Source: Pleurotus ostreatus/Saccharomyces cerevisiae fusant | Lineage: Eukaryota > Opisthokonta | Length of the DNA: 43,669 nt | Assembly: GCA_024196135.1 (NCBI GenBank) | Contig: JAMQCK010000178.1 | Coordinates: 1-43,669, forward strand | Direction of reading: 5' to 3' | Shown here: piece after piece, positions 20,357-32,707 of the stretch | Layout of the letters: every line of letters starts with the position of its first letter | Position numbering within the stretch: the first letter of the stretch is position 1 | Program-made: the position numbers and the translations under genes | The notes under the pieces: generated by a model | What the model was told of the DNA's origin: nothing | Seen by the model: the letters and a program-made list of their open reading frames with translations, nothing else | Database searches by the model: none

Positions 20357-20754
20357 GCCAAAGTTCGGTCCTTCCTCACTTTTCCTGGTCAATCAGAAAC
20401 TTATATTAGAATAGTCTACTTTTCAGAAGGCTCATCAGAACCTTCGTGCAATGCAGAACAAACTATTTGGAAAGTTACACCATTAGTTCAAAGTCCTGTG
20501 ACGAAGTTTCCCTGCAGAATCTCTAGAGTTAGTGTAGACAATCTTCTAGAAAGCCTGCTCCAGAACATCTGCCATGATGAGAGACTGACCTCCCCATCAC
20601 AGCACTCAAGTCGTGGACTCTCAGCAAGAGGAACATGCAGATTCATTCATACCCAATATGTAAGTCCATATGATGAAGCACAATATGCCAGAGTACCGAA
20701 AAGGTAGGAGAATATACAAAGACAAAAGGCCCATGACTAAGAACAACACCCAAC
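20357..20754. other. left subterminal non-coding region of the element
   Basis: About 400 bp, AT-richer than the genes. It contains scattered degenerate AGAA and TTCT half-sites that resemble the palindromes of the right arm (for example around 20420-20440 and 20495-20560). No gene. Confidence 0.5.
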
Positions 20755-23700
20755 TTATTTCCGACGACGCTTCTCCTGCTTCTCGCGCCGCAAGCGGACC
20801 AGGGTTTCCAAGCGCTCGCGCTTGAGACGTGCCTCCTCATCTTCACCCTGCTCCTGCGCGTCCTCATCACTCTCCTCCCCGTCCTTCGCGCTGTCATCCG
20901 CAGGGTCGTCGGCCTTCGAGGTCTCGCTGCCCTCGCCCTCCTCGCCCTCCTCGCCCTCCTCGCCCTCCTCGTCCTCCTCGTCCTCCTCATCGTCGTCCTC
21001 GTCGACCTCGTGCCAGAACGACTGCCACTTGATGCGTGAGTCGGTACCATTCTGCACGTCCTGCTTGTACATGTTCGAGTCCTTCCAGCGCTTGTATCCG
21101 TAGACGCGAGGGGGCTTGTTCGGCGCGAGGGTCTCGGGGGGTGACTGGACGAGGGGACTGCCAGCAAGTAGCTTCAGGGGACCCATGACGGCGTTTCGCG
21201 GCAAGGGGACGAGGACGACGACACCGTTCTTCAGCAGGTAGCGGTGGGCTTCGACGCCTTCGAGGCCCAGGCGGTTAGACTCGCGCTCGAACTTCTTGCG
21301 CTTCTCAACCATCTCGTGGACCTTCGGAGCCCAAGTACCGTGGCCGCTAGGCTTGCGCGACACGCCTTTGGCGGGGATGTTGTTCGCGAGCTCCTCAATC
21401 CAACCGGCGATGACGAAGCCGAGCTGATAAGCGATGTCGAGCAGCTTCTCGGCAGGAAACTGGCTCGGCGTCATCGTGTTGCTCTTCGACGTGAGGCGGT
21501 GATTCGCGATGATGTACATCATACCTACATTGTCCTTGATAAGTAACGTGAATGAGAGAAGAACTGATATACGCACCTAAATCCCAGCGCAGGATCTCGT
21601 AGAGGAGACGCAGCGCCTCGTCGCTGAGGTTCTTGCCCAACCGGTGAATATAGTTGCGGTATGCGAAGTAGCCAGGCGGATGAGCGGCCTTGTCGGCAGC
21701 TACTTCCTTCAGCCATGCCTTCATCTCCGGGCTTTCGGCGTCGTCTGTCGGGTCGGGAGGGGTCTCCGTGTCATCAGTCAGACCGCGCAACCTCAATTCG
21801 CATGATCTAAGGCAAAGTCAATGGAAAAGAACGCTTGCGCGCGAAGAAAAGACATACCGGAGCAAGGTCGTGATGTCGTTCATCCCTGCGGTGAAGTTCC
21901 CTCGGAAGCGCCGAATCATTTCGGCGTACTCAGGGCCGCCGCCGAACATGGTCGACGACACCGAACCCTTCGCGCCCCCGCGCATGTCGACAACGTAGCC
22001 TACAAGGGCAAGCCCCGCATTCAAGTGGGCGCCGAGGGCGACGCGAGAGAGCTGCTCCGCCGTTTGGTTCACCAAGCGCTGGCGCTGGCGAGCCGTCGCG
22101 TTCTGAATGGCCTCTTCTTGAATTTGCGCGCAGAAGTCGTAGTCGTCCTTGAAGTGCTCGGCGAGTTGCTCCTCGCTAGGCCTCGGTCCAAGACGGTCAA
22201 GCTTTGCCCTGTAGGCCTTGTTCATGCGCGTCCGGCGTCCCTCGGTCGACTCTGAAAGCAATGTTAGACAACGTGTTACGCAGAGTAAAAGAAGAAGCCT
22301 ACCATTGGGGTCCGCAGGATGTGTGGCTGCCCAGTGTCTCGAAAAGACTTGCTGGCGAGTCCACTGACGAGTTCGCATACACTCCAACGCCCTCCACCCC
22401 GCCGCTCGCCAAAGCGCCTCGACTGGCTTCTTGCACTTGATTGCCTCCTTCACGAAGGTATCCGCCAGCATACGCGTGGCGTCCTGCAAGCGCTGAGCCG
22501 TGGCGGCAGGGATCGGCCCTGAGTTGACCTTGCCGGACGTCTTCGAGGAGTCGCCCGTGCTCGATGCGCGCCTCGTCGAAGGGCCAGGTTCGTTAGGATC
22601 CGGCTCGTCGGTGAAACTAACGCAGCCCTTGAGCTGCGGCGGTAGCGGCGCGTCGTCGTCCAAGAAATCGCGAGGGTCGAAGTTGCTCGCACCGGGTAAG
22701 TCAAATAGGTCTTCATCCGCAATGTTTCCCTCGACGTCGTCTTCGTCCTGCGGGTCTGCGCGTTGCTTGCCTTTGTCGGCGCGCGGCGCGGGAGGGGCAT
22801 CGTCGTCGTCGTCTTCGTCGTCGTCGTCGTCGGCGTTGTTGCCGTTCGCGGGCGGTGGCGGTGGCGAAGGCTGTCTCGGTTGCCTGCCTTTCTTCGGCGG
22901 GGGAGGGGTGTCGTCGTCGTCGTCGGCGGCCGCGGCGGCACCATCACCTGCACGATCGTTGGTGGACTGCTTGGGCAGCTGAAGTGGAGGGGGGCGGGCA
23001 CGTTTCGTCTTCTTCGTCGGCGTCGAAGGTACGTCGCGCGGCTTCTTCGCCTTTTTCCTAGGGTTTGGTGAGGGCGGCGGCGTATCCCTGTCGTTGAGGG
23101 ACGCGAGCGCGGGCGTCTTGCCATTGCCGATTTTGGGCGGGGGGGTCGGCATAACGAAGTCGTCCTCCTCCCATTCGAGCAGCTGACGGGGGCGCGGGGG
23201 GGTGACTGGCGCGATGTAGTCGTCGTCGGGAGGGATGCGCGCCTTCGCCTCTCCTCGCCCTGCTTCCTTCTTCTCCTTGCGCATCTTCTTCTTCTGAACG
23301 TCCCCTCCCTTCTCCCCCTTCTCCCCGCCCTTCCTCGCGTCCTTCTCCTTCAATCCCCCCTTCGCTGTTTCCTTCTCCCTCCCCTTCCCCTTCCCCTGCG
23401 CGTTCGGAACCTCCCCCTTCGCCTCCCCCTCGTCCCGCCCTACATCCTTGCGACCGCCGGCCCCTCCGCCCTTCCCAGCCTTCGTCGCCCTCTTTGCGCC
23501 CTCGCCAATGGCCTCAGCATCGTCCTGAGCTCCCTTCGACCTCTTCTTCGCCGGAGAGGCGCCCAGCGCGTCGGGAGAGCGACCGCGCTTCTGATTTTTT
23601 GCCGGCGCGGGGGCGCGGGGCGGCAAGGCCTCCCTTCTCCTCTTCTGCGAGCGTGCTGAGGGAGATGAAGGGCTCTGCGGGCGTGGTCTCTTGGGTGCTG

Positions 23701-24537
23701 CGCCCGGCCTGACGTGCGCGACCTCCTCGCTGGATGGCGAGGGGGGCGTCGCAGGTGAAGCAAACTCCAGCCCGGTCTTCAAGGTGGACCCGGTGGGGGG
23801 AAGCTTTGGATTATTGCCGGTCCTGCCAGTCGCCGCGCGGGATGGGACCTCGACATAGGCGAGAACTTGGCGCACGCGTGAAGCTGAAGCCGCTGCCCCC
23901 CGCGCAATAGATGGCGGGGGCGCAGGGCGTCCAGGGGGTCCCGCAATAGATGGGGACCCGCCCTTGGCGGGGGATGGTGGTGCGGAAGCCTTGACGACGC
24001 TGGCGTAGGACGCCAAGCGGCGCTGTGTTCATCGTGAGCCTCGCTGAGCTATGAGAGGGAGTGTTGTTTGCTCACCGCGGGCGCGTCAACCTCCATGGGC
24101 TGCTCAACAGAAGGCGCCTTCGGCGAACTGCCGACGTTGGACCGCGCGTCCTCGGCGTCGGAGCCCTCCTGTGCCTTGTCGACGTCCATGGACGGCGACT
24201 CTGCGCGCGACGGGGTCTTGGAGCGCGCGTTCGACGACGCCTTGGGGTCGGGCTCAGTGCTTGGTGTCGCCGCGACTGTGATCCCCTTCGTCGCATTTGC
24301 CTTGGCTCCTTTCGCAGCGGCGGATGCGGGTCCGTACTTGTACTTCGGGTTGCGCGTTCGCCGGTCAGGAAGTTCGCGCGTAGGGGCGCGCGGCGCTTTC
24401 TTGGAGGCCTCAGAGGCTTTCGGAGCTTTGGCGGCTTTGGCGGCAGCCGCAGCGATCTGCGCGCGGGTACGGGGCTCGGGCTCGGGGGGCGGCGAAGGCG
24501 CGGGGCTCGGCGTACGCGACTGTGGCGGGGAGGACAT
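20755..24537 (-). CDS. unknown 1,191-aa transposon cargo protein
   Basis: Function not recognised. Five exons on the minus strand: 24537-24076, 24022-22303, 22251-21858, 21806-21577, 21524-20755; introns 51-53 bp; total 3,576 nt in frame. The ATG at 24537 starts MSSPPQSRTPSPAPSPPPEP. Residues 1 to about 600 are low-complexity: Ala/Lys/Pro-rich blocks, many basic runs (KKRSKG, KKKMRKEKKE) and acidic runs, probably disordered and nuclear. The more globular part begins near NSGPIPAATAQRLQDATRML, with QRQRLVNQTAEQLSRVALG, FRGNFTAGMNDITTLLR, GYFAYRNYIHRLGKNLSDE, and KLLDIAYQLGFVIAGWIEE. The tail is a long Glu/Asp tract followed by a basic end (KQEKRRRK). No catalytic motif, zinc finger or membrane segment is seen. 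Its place inside the element, downstream of the transposase and TET genes on the same strand, suggests element cargo. Confidence 0.8.
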
Positions 24538-24849
24538 TGTTCGGGCTGTAGCGGAAGTGCTGGAAAATGACAGGCGGCGCGAAAGTTCGGGGACGAAGGT
24601 TCTGCTTATCCTTTCCGAAACTTCGCGAGCACCCAGACACGCCTGATTCTGCCAATTAGTTGCAAATTCCACGAAATGCAAAGTAAGGGGTCCACTTGCC
24701 GATAAGATCTACAATTACTCCCACGGTTGAATTTTCGGCATCAAGGCAGCCATCTGATTGCTGGCTTGCACATTGTGATATCCTCGTTAGGAAATGTTGA
24801 TTTATGCAGCATGTGCGCCGCCAGGAAATAGGCTACGGTAACTAAGAAC
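24538..24849. other. short intergenic region inside the element
   Basis: 312 bp between two leftward cargo genes; presumed promoter of the 1,191-aa gene. Nothing else is recognised. Confidence 0.5.
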
Positions 24850-26052
24850 CTAGCAGAAGTGAATGATGGAACGGTAAGACCGCGGTGCGTCCACGCGGTA
24901 ACAAATTGCGCAGAGAGCGCGCCAGCACAGGACCGGGGGGCGTGTGAGGGAGGGACTTATTGCGACCGGTTCAGACAACGCGGTAGGCTTCAGCGCCAGT
25001 GACCGCCGCGGCGCGCCGTGCACAATTACCGTGCCTGCGTCTTCGAAAAAGCCATTCTGCCGGAGTAGTTCCCGGTGATGCCCGGGTATGACCCAGCCTC
25101 CTTCAAGGACCGGAAGCCACACGACGAAGGGGATACAACTATGCTACGGGGCGTCAGGCGTTGAGCGACAGATGCAGCGGCACGGCTTACCATGCAATAG
25201 AACTCGCATTCAATGCATTGAGGGGTAGTGAGAGGGCGAATGATGTGGATGGGACGCCGAGGCCAGCCGCGAGAGTGAACCTCCAAGTGTATCGTCTCGT
25301 TTGAGCCAGGGAGGGGAGCGGGAATCATCTCCCACCACGAGATCTTGAGGAGGGCGCTGTTCTCCAAGCGTAGGTAAAGGTCGCTCTTGCCGGGATCGAG
25401 GCCTTCCTTGACGAGCCAAGAGACCGCGTTGCCGGGGATGTACATGTTGAGGACGTTGACGCCGAGGTGGACGATTTCGCGCGGCTGAGATGGCCGTCAG
25501 AGATGTACGACGTTGGACAGCGGGCTACGTACCTCGCCCATGTCATCGCCGACGCTGAAGTGCACGGAGACGCTGTAGTCCCCGTACCACTCCCCCTGCC
25601 CTGCGCCTTCCGCCTCGTGCTCGAGCCAGGCGAGCCGTTTCTCATTGTCCTGAAGATCGGCCTTGACCATCGCGCGCGTCTCGTTGTACGCCTTCGCCAG
25701 GTACATCGGAAACAGCAACTTGTGCTCCCCCGGAGACCAGCCATATGCGTTCAGTACCGTGCTTTCCAGCGGTTGCACCGCGCTCCGCATATTGCGGACG
25801 AGTCTCCGGTCTGTCCCTAGAAAGATCGTCAGCGCCTACGTCTCGGGAGGGCGAGGCGAGCCCACATGCTGCATTGCGTATGAATCCCTGCTCGAGGGCA
25901 AGAATCCATACGCCCGTTTGAAGGCTGTAGGCATAGTAGCGGCGGACCTTCCAAAGGGCTTGCTCGGCGGCGGAGAGGCCATATATGCAAGCTTCTATGC
26001 CTGCAGGCAGCGTCGCAACGTTGACGAGGTTGACCTGCACGACTTGGTTCAT
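24850..26052 (-). CDS. unknown 352-aa transposon cargo protein
   Basis: Not recognised. Four exons on the minus strand, 26052-25866, 25816-25533, 25484-25191, 25143-24850, give 1,059 nt in frame with 47-49 bp introns. The start used is the ATG at 26052 (MNQVVQVNLVNVATLPAGIE); the frame is open further upstream and an extra 5' exon ending near 26093 cannot be excluded. The protein looks globular and rich in aromatic residues: ALWKVRRYYAYSLQTGVW, NAYGWSPGEHKLLFPMYLAK, EWYGDYSVSVHFSVGDDMGE, EIVHLGVNVLNMYIPG, ENSALLKISWWEMIP. The C-terminal exon is Cys/Arg-rich and its end is less certain. No known domain or catalytic triad. It lies 184 bp downstream of the TET/JBP gene on the same strand, so a joint function or joint regulation is possible. 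Confidence 0.7.
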
Positions 26053-26236
26053 CACAAGCGTGGTCACGGCGGACGCGTACGTCTGAGGCGAGCAGTCAAT
26101 TCCAACGCGGCAGACGCCGAAGTCTCACAGTCACATGGCATACCAAAGTTCAACTTCCCAGAATTGGGTTTATCCCCGAACCGGTTTTTCGCGGTGTACG
26201 CTCATTCCAAGCAATACGTCAACTGCGGCGGTACTT

Positions 26237-28009
26237 CTAATCTACGGAAATCCCCTTGACGACGGCTTCCGCATCGCGTCTGAGCTTCGGTAGACGAGAC
26301 AGCATTGCCACGCCCTTCCTCCACCGCGACGCGTTTGCCTTCCTAGCCTCGCGCGCGCCAGCGGCGTCCAGCGAGCCATAGTATTTCTCATCGAGCTTGC
26401 ACCCGTGCTCGACGAAGCGAAAAATGGCCCCCGATGTGTACTGGGTCACCGAGTACCGTTGCTCGTCGATGCCGATGTCGGTGTTGAGGTGGGTGATGAG
26501 GGCGGATGGAACGATGATGCTTGAGCCCGGGGGGAAGCGTATGACGAGCTTGAGCTCCCTCAGGATGAGGTGCCCCCCTAGGTCCGGATTGAAGCGACCG
26601 AGCGCAGTTATCGCGCAGAAGCCGTGCGACAGATTGCCGAAGTCGCGGTGGCCGACGGTCACGGTGCGAGGGCCGAAGTTGATAGTAAGGCATGCCCAGA
26701 CGCTCTTCGGGAAGTTGAAGAAGCGGCGGAGTCGGGGTTTCCAGTCGATCAGCTTGCGGTTCGTGTCCGCGTAGTGTTCGTGAACATCTGGTTGCCAGTT
26801 GTTCAGCGCCCCTACGCAGCGCGTCAGCGTCGCTTGCGCTTGCTGAGCGTGGCGTGCTTACCTGAATTGACATGCGCGATCTGCTGCATAGGTTTGAGGT
26901 TGACAATGCGCATCAATTCCCTGCGCGTCTTGTCTGAATGCTTCAAGGGACCCGGCTCCTTTATGTACATTAGCCCCAGTGATCGCTGGCGTAGCATGTC
27001 GCTCACCTTCTGCCCTCCTCCGTGTGAGATCCCGATCGCCTTTACGCTGAACAGGCCGCGACGGTGTTCGCGTTCATCAGCGGCGAAGGCGATGCGAGGG
27101 CGTGTCTTCTCGATGAGAGCCGCGATCTTCTCGTGCGGTATCCTCGCCTTCCCGCGGCCGCAGCCCACAAGCATGGCCATGATGACCTGCTCCTCGTTGA
27201 CCGTCACGGCGCCGTTGTCGCTGCGATAGGGAGGGTCAGAAGGCAACGACCGATCGCGCGGGGGGCACTCACACCCCATCCCAGTCCAGGAGCTTGTACC
27301 CTACGAGGTCCTCGAGCGCCGGAACCCCCGACTCCCATGCGTTACGGAGGCACGTAAACCCAGTGCTGGTTACCGGGGCCTTCGTAAAGTTATACGTGGA
27401 CTGTTCTTGAAAGGCGTCGAGGATGATGTTCGCCCGGTGGCGCTTGGAGGCATCGCTGTTGTTCCCCCGGTCCTGCCGCTTGCGCTTTCGCTGCTCTTGG
27501 CTCCTGCGAGCCTTGCCCGACTTGGGTGCTGCGCTATGTTCACCGGCTGCCAGGGGTGCGGGGCTTCCTATGGCGCGGTCGTCGTCCGGTAGCACGGGCG
27601 CTTCGGGGCCCTTCTCTCCCACCCCTTCGTCCTCCAGGTCGGTCAGCTCTGAGAGGGGGGAGGAGGATCGCGTGGACGGCAGCGAGGTGAGCACAGAATC
27701 CTCGTCCCAGTGCAAGTCGGCTTGCTCGGCCCGGTGGCGCTCGGCGTCCTCGAAGAGCTCGTCGAGGTTGACGTAGTTGGGGAGAGGTACGACGTTGCTG
27801 AAAGCAGCGCCGCTACGCGTCGTTCGAGCTGTAGACACGGTCAGCGTAGCTGGGGTTGAGAAGGGAGTGGCCGCTTGCTCCGTAGGCTCGGAGGGCGTCG
27901 GTTGTCCCGTCTGCCATGCGTTGACTGACAGGGTCGACTAGCTCGTCGCCGCTGGACGGGCGGCCACCCGATAATACTCACCGCATAACGCCTGTGCTAG
28001 CCTGGACAT
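26237..28009 (-). CDS. TET/JBP-family 2-oxoglutarate-dependent DNA dioxygenase
   Basis: Fungal TET/JBP oxygenase, expected to oxidise 5-methylcytosine in DNA to 5-hydroxymethylcytosine and further, using Fe(II) and 2-oxoglutarate in the nucleus. Exons on the minus strand: 28009-27982, 27924-27273, 27220-26862, 26811-26237; 537 aa. The start ATG has a CCACC context and a tiny 28-nt first exon. Residues 1-220 are disordered with a basic stretch (KARRSQEQRKRKRQDRG). The catalytic core is about 230-485: VNEEQVIMAMLVGCGRGKAR, HRRGLFSVKAIGISHGGGQK, TINFGPRTVTVGHRDFGN with the iron ligands H401 and D403, PGSSIIVPSALITHLN with the third ligand H454, and QRYSVTQYTSGAIFRFVEHG with R465 as likely 2-oxoglutarate ligand. 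All key residues are present. It sits 134 bp downstream of the KDZ transposase stop, same strand. Confidence 0.92.
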
Positions 28010-28143
28010 GGTGGTTGCAGTTGTCTGCGAAAATTCTCAGCTATTCGGTCTGCATGCCGGCATGCGATCGAACTTACGTGTCAAGAGCATGTTATTGTTC
28101 CACGGAGACCGCGTAATTGGCAAAAAATTAACAAGTTGACGAG

Positions 28144-31100
28144 CTATGCATACGCGTCATCCTCGTCGTCTTCATCGTCCTTGTTCTCGTCGTCATCCTC
28201 GCTCCCCTTGCCCATGTCCTGCCCGTCCTCCTCCTCCCCATCTTCCTCCTCGTCATCTTCGTCCTCATCCGCGTCGCCCTCGCTCTCAGTCCCCTCGCTT
28301 CCGGCACCCCCTTCGTCGCCGCCACCCTGTGTAACTACTTGCGTCGCATCTGCAGCTTGCGCGCGTGCCCCCCGCGCCTCCTCATCACTATCATTATCTG
28401 CATCATACAGCGCCCCGACCATGTCCTCCAGGGCATCTACCAGCTCCTCGTCCTCGTCAACTGCATCGTCAACATCTCCACCAACCCCAGGGCCCTCTTC
28501 CTCCTCCTCGGGCGCATCTCGGAAGGGATCCGCTGCGCTGCGCGCGCCTTGGTCGTCGCACGAAGCAAACACCCATTCCTGGCGAGCGAGCGTCATTTGC
28601 GAGGGTGAGGGACCGCGAACCTCCAGGCCGTTATGCTCCCACTGAACGGCAATGCGCAGATACCCGCGTTTCCGGTCCGTCAGTTGGTGAAGCAATGCAG
28701 GAGCATCTGAGGAAACTGCGTTAGCTTTGTACCTGTGATGCGATATCTGCAACGTACCCGGTACACCAATCGCTGCGCGGAGCGCGGCACGGACGGTTAA
28801 CCATTCTTCTTCGAGCCACTGCAGAACGTTTGCGCGCTCGTGGGCAAGGCGGGCCTCCTCTTCGACACAGCGATCGAGTAGTAGTCGGCCGCGTATTGCT
28901 TTTCGGACGTTTTCGTCCGACATCCAGGGCGGGGCTTCAACGTCGGCGGAGTCGAACCGCAGGTCGTCCCAGCAGGGGTTGTCGATGCCTAGATCCCATA
29001 GCCCCGTCTTCGGCAAGGGGTTCAGGGGCCGAACGGGGCAGCTTCCTCTGCGCGTGCGCTGTCGTTTGATTTGTTTGAGGAGCTCGGCGCATGCTTTGTT
29101 GTACTTGGAGACGATCGACTTGACCGTTCCTTCGCGACGCTCTGCAGCCGTCTTGATGTGTTTGCGCAGGCGATTTTCTTGGAAAATGTAATTAATGGGG
29201 CAGTCAATTCGAAATGGGAGACGGCTTACCCCCATTCTTGTTCCGGTGTGAGCGAACGACGCGCTCCATTTCCATCTTGCGCTTCATGATACCCATCTGG
29301 GCGCGGCGAAGAAGGACGAGCGCGTTTGCCCGACGGTGCAGGATCTTGTCGTTCAAGAGCTTCTGCAACTGCGCGCGCGCTGGCACCCCGAGCTGGGCGA
29401 GTTTGCGCTCGTACCTGGCCTTTGCTGCTGCATACGAAGCCTCCGCGCTGCGAAGCGCCGCGATGTGCTCTAGATCGGAGGACGATATCCCCGCAAGGTC
29501 GTCCCGCTCGGCGGCGGCGCGCTCCACCTCTTCATGTAGTTCTAGGGCCTTCTCTAGTTCTTGTCGGCCGAGATTTTTGCTCTGTTCTATTGGCAAGGTG
29601 TCAGTAACAAACACGGCATGTGTAACGCACCGGACTTACTCGGCGGGGGGCGTGTTTGTTCGGCGACTTGCGCACGCCACTGCTCACGAATGAAGTTCTC
29701 GTCGCGTGCGACGTCGCCGGCCTCCTCGAGGAGAAGGTAGGCCTCCTTGCGCTTGTCGGCCAGGTTGCGGGACTTCCGGCTCAGCCAGGCGCCAATTCCG
29801 GTGATCGCATCTTTCGTGGCAAACGCAAATTGACCGTTGAGCGTATACTTGCGGAGGTGATACTACACGGTCATCAATTTGTATTCGGAGTGAAAAGAAC
29901 GCTCTTCAACATACCCCTGCGACGCGAAGGTACGGGATCAGTTTGCTGATCGAATACCAGAACCTTTCGCATCCTTCTCCATCCGTAAGCCCGAACCCCA
30001 CGCGCTTGCGCGGATGGTAGATCAACTGGCAGGGCAGATCGTGGCCGAAGGCGTGGAAAACTGACACCGCGAAGCGAAGTCGACCGAGGTACGATCCAAA
30101 GAGACCGTACTTGACCGCACTCAGGTGGATCTGGCATGCAATGTCGTACAGGAGGCCGACGATCCAGTCGAGGGGAAGTTGTTCCATCAGGGCGTCCATT
30201 AACGCTACCGCATAGAACTGTTGCTCTCCAGGTGTTGTCATATTCGCCCAGAATAGTGGTATATCGTGGCGACAGATGAGCCCCATGACGGCCGTCACAT
30301 CATGGCTGCCAGTATTCGCCTTTGCGATGGCGGTCTGCGCGGCTTTGAAGCTATCTTCGCAGTTCTGTAGGGCTTCTGAGGGAACGCGGATACCGGCGGC
30401 CTGAGGATCGAACGCCGACGCCTTTGTCCTTCGATTCGCTGTCTTGCGAAGCGAGTGCACGCGCTCCTCAGCTATTCGCAACGCGCCTTCGGTCAGCATG
30501 ATGTCGCCAGGGTGATGGAATGCCGGGTCCCGGGATTGCTTATTATGTTTTTGCGAGAAGCATGCGTCGATGGCCACTAAGGCGTCGGGCGCGTTGGGAT
30601 CGGCGGCGCTGATCCGGCGATTGCTGCCGAAACACGCTGGACAGCGCGAACGGAGGTAATCCGATGGCCTGGTCAGCGTGGGCCGCGATGGCGCATCGCC
30701 TTCGTCGGCATCGGAGACTTCGTCGGCATCGGAGACTTCGTCGGCGACAGTTGCGGGCGCCTGCCGCTTGCGCTTGCGGCCGGCGAGCGCGGGAGGTTCA
30801 CCGTCGACTCGGCGACGCGACAGGGGCGTCGGTGAGGAGGGCGGACCGTCACTACTGTCATCGGTATCGGACGCGCTGGATGGAAGACGCGATGGCGCGG
30901 GCGCGCGATGGCCTGCCGAGTTTACAACTTGACGCGCGGCGTCGAGGACGTTGTCGACGTGCCTCTGCACGTTGTCATGTAAATAGGTGAACCAGAGAAG
31001 GGCGTAGCCGAAGCGTTTGCGCAAGTTGTCCTGCATGACGGTTAGGTTGATATGTCGGGGGTGAGAGCCAATGAGCAACATACCGAATAGTTCAACTTGT

Positions 31101-32094
31101 GGAAGCGCGCCAAAAGGAATGCCTCAGTGGCCTTGCACCAGGCAGTGACGTTTGGCGAGATTTGGAGGAAGAGTAGGCGCGCGAAGTCGAGCACGTTTAT
31201 GTCGACGGCGAGGGAGGGCTTATACGGTGCGCAGGGGAATAAGCCGACTGCGACCAGCTGCCGAGCAGCTGGTGAGCAGTAGCACGTCTGCAAGGCGATG
31301 CGAGAGACGCCTAAGGCTGAGTTAACACGTTGTTTCTCATACAAGGAACCCAGCTCACCTGCCATGCGCAATACAAGGACGGACAAGTTATGTCTCTCCT
31401 TTCCGTGACATGTACACTGAACCGGCGGCGGCACGTCCCGCTTGGGAGGATCACGAAGATTATTCGTCTCCTCCATGAGCCGCATATATGTCTTGCGCAG
31501 CTTCGGTATGATATCCGTCAACCACGCCTGTGTTGTGGCCTGCCGCTTTGCACGGTACACCTCCCTTCGCATCTCTTTGGCCACATCTCGTTCCTCTCCA
31601 TCTTCGTCGTCCGCCATCGCACCCGCGCCATCGTCCCCATCGTCCCCATCCTGCTCTTCGTGTTCGGAGCTGTTGTCGGCATCGAGCGGGTCTACACCGA
31701 GGGCGAAGCCGATTTGAGAAGGGAGGGCACGTCGTCGAGCCCTATCCTGAAGTGCGCGACCGGCGTCGCGGAATGCCACCACAGGGCTGACATGTCTCCG
31801 TTGCCTGACGCGCTGAGCATTGACCGATTGGGGAGTGAGACCTGTGCCGACTGAGGTGCGTAGTGCGCCGCGCGTAGGTGTCCTGAGGTCAGGTCGATCG
31901 CTGAACTGACGTGCGCGGATGGGGGTGGATGGCGTTGGAGGTGGTGAGGTGCCCGCGCTTGAAGACTCTTCGTGGCTTGACGATTGCCTTGCGACGCTCG
32001 ACGATCGCCTGGGGGTCGACGGTCCCGCGACATCCGAGGAGAGTAGATGCGCCGCCTGCCGGTTACGCTGAGAGGCATTAATTCGCTTGCGCAT
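28144..32094 (-). CDS. KDZ (Kyakuja-Dileera-Zisupton) transposase with CxC cysteine cluster
   Basis: Seven exons on the minus strand, 32094-31359, 31316-31084, 31030-29915, 29862-29640, 29586-29230, 29177-28758, 28706-28144, give 1,215 aa; introns 42-53 bp. The N-terminal 180 residues are Ser/Arg/Asp-rich. About 185-320 is a CxC1-like cysteine cluster (AWLTDIIPKLRKTYMRLM, VQCTCHG, LQTCYCSPAARQLVAVGLFP). The KDZ core follows: CPACFG then ALVAIDACFSQK with D478, LLYDIACQIHLS with D619, VFHAFGHDLPCQLIYHPRK, and LTDGEGCERFWYSI with E675. These are the acidic triad and flanking motifs of the family's RNase H-fold nuclease. After it come coiled-coil regions (SKNLGRQELEKALELHEE, NRLRKHIKTAAERREG) and a long Asp/Glu-rich tail. 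No stop or frameshift is seen, so the enzyme may be functional. It would cut and paste the surrounding element. Confidence 0.93.
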
Positions 32095-32640
32095 GTGTCA
32101 GTGAGAGGACGTTGAAAGACGCGAGGGAACACACAGATAAGATCGATTTTAAATCTGGTTCCGTCCGTGGAGGTGGGGGTGCCTGTGATCGGGGTCAACG
32201 ACGGAACCAGATTAGATCAGTGGGTGAAGGCACACCTCGACCTGCACGATTTTGGTGCGGTTCTTGCAGCTTTTCGTTGCTCTTTCGCGTCATGGTAGCA
32301 GGAGGTGCCGTCTTCGGACGACGGATGAATTTCTGTAAACGCCTACGTGACTACATATAGAGACAAAGACGGCAAGTACAGACATAAAAAGCGAATTCGC
32401 AGTGCTTGTGACGCTGCGGCTTCCTACGCATAGTCGCCCCTGTTCATCGTGTACAGTCGGATCCTGTACAAACGGCGATGGGTAAGCGTCACCAGCCAGT
32501 TTGGTGGAGCAACGCGTACCAACGGTACGTGGTCGCCCTCCTTTGGAGGGCTTTACAGTCGTTTCGGACCACCTGGCGGCGGCACGTCGAGTCCGTTCGC
32601 GGGTCGAGGTAGCGAGCCGGTCGCTGGGGTACGGTACGCA

Positions 32641-32707
32641 CACCGTTGGTCCCTCGATAGACGGGGACCAACTCACCCGTCCCTCGATAGACGGGGACGA
32701 GAGTGTG
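32641..32707 (+). repeat. 67-bp inverted repeat, left copy
   Basis: Contains two direct copies of CCCTCGATAGACGGGGAC (32651-32668, 32681-32698). It matches the reverse complement of 33223-33289 with a single mismatch by eye. Confidence 0.9.

Noticed and set aside
28136..28645. Ser-rich rightward frame opposite the transposase 3' end
   Set aside because: It is a shadow of the Asp/Glu-rich tail of the KDZ transposase; acidic codons read backwards give Ser runs.
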